From NCBI RefSeq assembly GCF_000820005.1, contig NZ_CDBL01000063.1, positions 1 through 64,000 of the forward strand: a stretch of DNA of 64,000 bases, given 5' to 3'. A program made the translations under genes and the position numbers. The stretch comes from Aeromonas piscicola (GTDB taxonomy: Bacteria > Pseudomonadota > Gammaproteobacteria > Enterobacterales > Aeromonadaceae). Numbering within the stretch: position 1 is the first letter of the stretch; each line of letters starts with the position of its first letter. This document shows, piece after piece, positions 63,768 through 64,000 of the stretch. The notes below the pieces were generated by a model, which ran no database searches, had not been told where the DNA came from, and saw nothing but the letters and a program-made list of their open reading frames with translations.

Positions 63768-64000
63768 TTATAGCGCGGGTGCTTCCAGTGCCTGAACCAG
63801 TACTTTGAGGAAGCGTGCAGCCTCGCCGCCGGTGCAGGCTCTGTGGTCAAACGTCATCGACAATGGCAGGGCCCTGACCGGGCGAGCCTCTCCGTGGATG
63901 AACACCACCTTCTCGAACAGCTTGCCGGCCCCTATGATGGCCACCTGAGGTGGCGTCACTATCGGACTGGCATAGCGGCCGGCGATGGCACCGAAGTTTG
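63768..64000 (-). CDS. 2-oxo acid dehydrogenase E2 component, C-terminal part
   Basis: Only the last 76 or so residues are inside the window; the gene continues beyond 64000. NFGAIAGRYASPIVTPPQVAIIGAGKL and the catalytic block LPLSMTFDHRACTGGEAARFL (the active-site histidine in DHR) identify a lipoamide acyltransferase. The sequence favours a branched-chain keto-acid or related complex rather than pyruvate dehydrogenase, but this fragment cannot decide. Confidence 0.88.
   Translation of the reverse strand, partial: NFGAIAGRYASPIVTPPQVAIIGAGKLFEKVVFIHGEARPVRALPLSMTFDHRACTGGEAARFLKVLVQALEAPAL

Overview
The window looks like a chromosomal segment of a gamma-proteobacterium, most probably Aeromonas. 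The reasons are: high GC with strong codon bias in most genes; a polar-flagellar block in the order flgN-flgM-flgA / cheV-cheR-flgBCDEFGHIJKL ending next to mgtE; a nearby flrABC regulatory cluster; long Pst permeases as in Vibrio/Shewanella/Aeromonas; and aceBA without aceK. The genus is inferred from gene content and order, not from a database match.

Layout. 1-4.5 kb is an AT-richer accessory stretch. It holds a COG4705-type membrane protein, a DUF6979-like protein, a PAP2 phosphatase, and a two-gene unit that looks like a DUF3289 toxin with a small membrane immunity protein. 4.5-10.5 kb is the pstC-pstA-pstB-phoU operon on the minus strand, behind a three-unit Pho box and without pstS. 10.6-12.1 kb holds tadA and tRNA-Pro(GGG). 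13.2-16.2 kb is the glyoxylate shunt (aceB-aceA). 16.3-21.7 kb carries hda, a DUF2066 gene, upp, purM-purN and a Nif3-like gene. 21.8-25.8 kb is flrA-flrB-flrC. 26-31.2 kb carries a DUF2726 protein, gcvR and ppk-ppx. 31.3-32.9 kb is mgtE under an M-box magnesium riboswitch. 33.2-47.4 kb is the flagellar/chemotaxis block. 47.5-64 kb is a mixed region: a YfcE-type phosphodiesterase, two peptide-binding proteins, two DMT transporters (one frameshifted), rsuA, an HD-GYP protein, an fsaA / glycyl-radical-enzyme / activase / DeoR cluster, small conserved genes, a cold-shock gene, and the 3' end of a 2-oxo-acid dehydrogenase E2 gene.

How it works together. The flagellar genes show a readable cascade: FlrA is a sigma-54 activator; candidate sigma-54 promoters precede flrB, flgB, flgF and flgA; a near-consensus sigma-28 promoter precedes flgM-flgN. 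Phosphate uptake (pst-phoU) and polyphosphate metabolism (ppk-ppx) lie 17 kb apart.

Most unusual signals. (1) The DUF3289 toxin / membrane-immunity pair has a separate N-terminal module that may be a delivery domain. (2) Gene 5' ends are duplicated in tandem: three 79-80 bp copies of the phoU start before phoU, and three ~170 bp copies of the tadA start before tadA, the latter forming a chain of short frames linked by GTGA overlaps. A diverged duplication also lies at the pstA/pstB junction. (3) The flgL terminator hairpin abuts the mgtE riboswitch.
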